Source of the DNA: Capitella teleta | Lineage: Eukaryota > Annelida > Polychaeta > Capitellidae | Direction of reading: 5' to 3' | DNA length: 64,000 nucleotides | NCBI GenBank assembly: GCA_000328365.1 | Contig: KB310317.1 | Coordinates: 855,197 to 919,196 of the forward strand | Shown here: piece after piece, positions 60,643-64,000 of the stretch | Numbering within the stretch: position 1 is the first letter of the stretch | Layout of the letters: the number at the start of each line of letters is the position of its first letter | Program-made: the position numbers and the translations under genes | Notes under the pieces: generated by a model | Database searches by the model: none | Told to the model about the DNA's origin: nothing | What the model saw: only the letters and a program-made list of their open reading frames with translations

Positions 60643-62790
60643 TGAAACCTTTCATCCTCTTCATAATGTATTCATGAAGCCTTATTATTCATAACAGTTT
60701 TAAAAGTGTGTTAAGGAAAAATTCATCTTGTCAATTCAAAGAAAAAATTACTGGAATGAGTGTTGCTTATGTTTTTTTTCTTCTTTATTATTCTTTTTTT
60801 TATCCAACAACTTTTTTTTTTTTTCACTCTCATTAACATATCATACTTTAATCCAGAAGTGAAAATTCATGAGCGCTACATTTAATGGCCAATTGTTCTA
60901 AATCAAGTTCTATTTTGTGATCACTATTACATCGAACGATATGTGAAGTCAAGTGCTCTGTTTGAAATATACGCAATGTAACTACTAATATTTCACGGCA
61001 TCCTCTAATACTCGCCTATTTAACTCTTGACGCATGTTGTATGTGGGATTGTTTATTATTCAGTATTGTTGTTTTGTTTACATGTAAACATCTTTTTTGT
61101 TATGTTGTATTTTGTTTTGTTTTCTGTGTCAAAGCATGTTTTTCAAGAATCAACATGATTCTCAATTGTACACTATTAGAGGCTTGCACGCTACCTCTAG
61201 GATAGAGTGCACACTACCTCTATGGTTGCTGTGTTACCTTCTCTGACCTTATTGAGTCATGTAAATAATTTTATTTCTTGGTTATTAGATTTCTGGTTTT
61301 TTTTTCTTATCATATATATTTGTTTGAGGAAGATTTTGAAAATGTTCCGCTTTTCATTTTCTTTTTATGTTAATCATGAAATGGTTGAAAGGCGCTAAAC
61401 ACAGAAATGTTCTAAGGCTTCCTCGAAACAGATATGTGTGCATTACAATCATAATTAATATATAAATCTAGTCATTACTTTCGCTACGAGGCATCCACTG
61501 TAAACACGGATCTCTTATGTTTTCTCCGCTTTTTAAATTGTGTTCATCTTTAGGTTGTTTGAATAATTCTGCCTCTTTATTTATTCTGCGAGTGATTATT
61601 TATGCGCATAAATAATGTACTTAGTTTGATCAATTCGCCCCTTGCCATGATTGCAGCCTAATCAACGACTTCTGAACGTCTGTTCAGGAATTTTATCCAT
61701 AATTATTTCTTTTGTACTTTCTTCCTTTGATTCATTTATTTTTTTCTCAAGTGAAATTCAATAAATTTGGTCCCTTAATTTTAATGTGCATCAGATGTAA
61801 TTTTGTTTTTCTCTTCATGTTCTGTGTACCCTACCCCCAACGAATTAAAAAAATGAAAAATATAAATAATTCATGAAACAGATTTGGGTCATTTTTTTTA
61901 TTATTTTACAGAGGTTCTGATTTGGTGCATGTACCGTATTGTTTTTGTTTTACGTGCAGTGCACAAAGACAGGCTGAGAGGATGTCTGTTTCAAGGTATG
62001 TAGACACGCATTCCACAAAAATCCCTTGTAAAATCTGGGTCCGTGACCCATATTTAAGTAACAATTACAGTGAGATGTCAGCACAGAGCTTGCTGCTATA
62101 AATACCTTGGCGCTGGTGGGCGTGTACACAAATTAATCAATTTCTGGTTTGAAAAAGGTCGAATGGGTGTTTAATTAGGAGGGTGCTTATAACCAAGACA
62201 ATACGGTATGAAAAATTAAAAAAATTGTTGAAAAAACTAATTGAAATGAACAGGAAAGAAATAAATACGGCAGGAAGAAAAATGAAAGATTAAATACATG
62301 TAGAGCTATCAGGCATGAAATGATTCATAATCACTCAATATATATATATTTCCACTGGGCCTCATAATAAAATTAATTAGGCAGTCTTCTTCACAATATG
62401 AAAATAACAAAGAGTTCCCATTTAGTGACATAACGTGACAATTTTAAACACTGAATAATACTGTAAACATTGTGCATTATTAGAATCCCTGTTATTAATT
62501 AAGCAATAATTCGGGAATTGAAGATGAGAAGCTGATCCGATGCCCAATCCAAAGAATAGTTAAAATCATCAATGATACAAATAAGTTAGTAGCAGTGACA
62601 CCTCATGAATGCAGCATCTTTGGTTCTCATGGGAATACTGTAGAAGAGGAAAGGTTCATGCTGCATGATGACATACCCAGGTAACCAGTGGCATCGAGGT
62701 CAGATTGCAGGAAGATTGAAGAATTGCATTAGGCCAAAGTATGAGGTCTGACATATCAGTGAGTAGCCATGAGAGTTCTGAGTTGAATGA
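60643..62790. other. AT-rich convergent intergenic stretch
   Basis: Between the convergent STX6 and ethanolamine kinase genes. T-rich tracts at 60770-60825 and 61895-61910; no exon, RNA gene or clear repeat. The kinase 3'UTR must lie in its right part. Confidence 0.5.
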
Positions 62791-64000
62791 TCACGGCATT
62801 TTCAGTGAAAGTGAGGCTGGTTTCTGCTTGAAGTATTCATTAAGGCGGATATGAGCATAACTGCAGAGTCAAAATAGCAGAATTATAAATATGAACCAAC
62901 AAAACAGCCCTCATCTTACTCAGAATAATCAAAGTCTATTGCTGAAACCATTGATTGCATCACAGACCATACACCCCAGAAGAAATGTGAAGCCTGGATG
63001 AATAAGATGAGTGATGAATGAGACCATGCACAGATCAGGGGCATTACCAATTTAAATTTATCCACATGCACGTAAAGTTTTTCTACATCCATATCGTTGA
63101 CATCATCTTTGGATTTTCCATCCTTTATAAATTGATATTCAATATAATTTCGTAGCCACTTCAATTGGTATTCCTTGGTTGGGTATAGATTGTAATCCAC
63201 AGTTTGGACGCCTGTATAACAGAGGATGTTGCAACATTCACAATCAACATTAATCAAACAAACTGACCGGCATATTCACAGAAATGATTCGCAATATCAA
63301 ATGGCTGATGGTTGAATCCACCGTACTCATAGTCAATGAAGAATGCTCGATCTGAAGGATACAGAGAGTAATGCTATTCCACATTACAAATCCCAACACA
63401 ACCTTTTTCTTTGTTGTACACAATGTTCTTCAGAAGGAGATCGTTGTGCGAGAAAACAAGTGGAGAATTCAGCTGCAGCAGCTCTTTCTCCAACATCTTC
63501 AACTCAGCTCTGAGTGCATCCACACTTGGCAATGCTTCATCTGGACTGAAACAAAAGTCCTCATGGCATAAATCAGAGGCCCATACCTTATAAATAGAGC
63601 AGTGACCTCAATCTTAGGGGTCAAACAAATAATGCAAATGAAAGTCAGAATGCAGAAGCCAGTCAAAGAGGAATGCCAAGAAAACGCACTCAGGTGTCAA
63701 TCAAACAACACACGTACCTTGGATTTTCCTTCAGGTATTCCAACCACCGTTCCAATTTGATAAAAACAATCGATCGCGATTTCGTGTGAGTCTCTCCGAG
63801 ATCTACACCAGGCAGTATCTCCGCTGGGTTCACCGAGTGCAGTGTGACCATTTCACGAGCAATCAGCCTGCAACAAATTGACTCAATCGTCGATCAAGTG
63901 ACATGCAGGTGTACGCACTTGGCGATGTGCTCATCTCGCACATTCTCCTCATGCAAGCAATGACCCTGCACGAAGCCATAACTCAACCCATTCTTGAATG
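62791..64000 (-). CDS. ETNK1: Ethanolamine kinase, 3' part
   Basis: Phosphorylates ethanolamine in the first step of the CDP-ethanolamine pathway to phosphatidylethanolamine (cytosol). Seven exons visible: 63919-64000 (cut by the window edge), 63718-63867, 63403-63545, 63268-63351, 63048-63211, 62920-62993, 62791-62860. The choline/ethanolamine kinase motifs are complete: Brenner-type VFSHNDLLLKNIVYN and the kinase motif IDYEYGGFNHQPFDIANHF. Ethanolamine rather than choline kinase is preferred from FKNG.....VQG at the 5' edge, LYVHVDKFKL, ASHFFWGVWSVMQ and the KQKP..LSLKMP end, all close to human ETNK1. The N-terminal ATP-binding part lies beyond 64000. Confidence 0.9.

Overview
This is animal nuclear DNA: spliced protein genes with many very short introns (often 50-70 bases), AT-rich spacers, and a dense mix of MITEs, a tRNA-headed SINE, CR1/L2-like LINE relics and Ty3/gypsy fossils. 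Drosha, PRRC2, syntaxin-6 and a GT10 fucosyltransferase together point to a metazoan. The compact introns and single-copy short genes suggest an early-branching marine animal such as a sponge. That placement is inference; the sequence does not prove it. There are two runs of N (29935-29984 and 49361-49410).

Layout. 118-440 (minus): two exons of a PHYHD1-like phytanoyl-CoA dioxygenase that runs off the left edge. 1590-6981: spacer with a SINE, an AACGTTAC satellite patch, a LINE and an (AAT)n array. 6982-10431 (minus): complete argininosuccinate synthase (11 exons), with one extra base in exon 4. 13095-13794 and 14664-15329: a MITE and a SINE/TIR composite. 15399-18166 (plus): an 11-exon gene for an unrecognised 481-residue protein that I read as four diverged repeats behind a PPxY-bearing N-terminus. 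18467-19711 (minus): an intronless alpha-1,3-fucosyltransferase, convergent with it. 19860-27027 (minus): complete Drosha (29 coding exons, 1350 aa) with an unusual acidic/RS tail after the dsRBD. 27263-31000: tandem repeats, palindromes, MITE copies and a gypsy fossil around an assembly gap. 32465-43640 (minus): a complete PRRC2/BAT2-family gene (20 coding exons, 3057 aa). 45745-56000: stacked transposons (MITEs, a piggyBac inside a MITE, a hAT relic, a gypsy fossil, a LINE relic, a pogo-like MITE, a gag scrap). 57023-60585 (plus): complete syntaxin-6-like SNARE (7 exons) with one extra base in exon 5. 62791-64000 (minus): ethanolamine kinase, 3' part, running off the right edge.

The exon chains were assembled by eye from GT/AG sites, phase and protein similarity. 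Three chains close exactly in frame end to end (Drosha, PRRC2 and the four-repeat gene). Two (ASS1 and STX6) close only if one base in a homopolymer is discounted, which looks like assembly error. The genes are ordinary housekeeping functions (arginine synthesis, miRNA processing, RNA-granule biology, glycosylation, SNARE traffic, phospholipid synthesis), with no sign that they form one pathway. The best candidates for something undescribed are the four-repeat protein, the RS-tailed Drosha, and the paired 24-bp palindromes upstream of Drosha.
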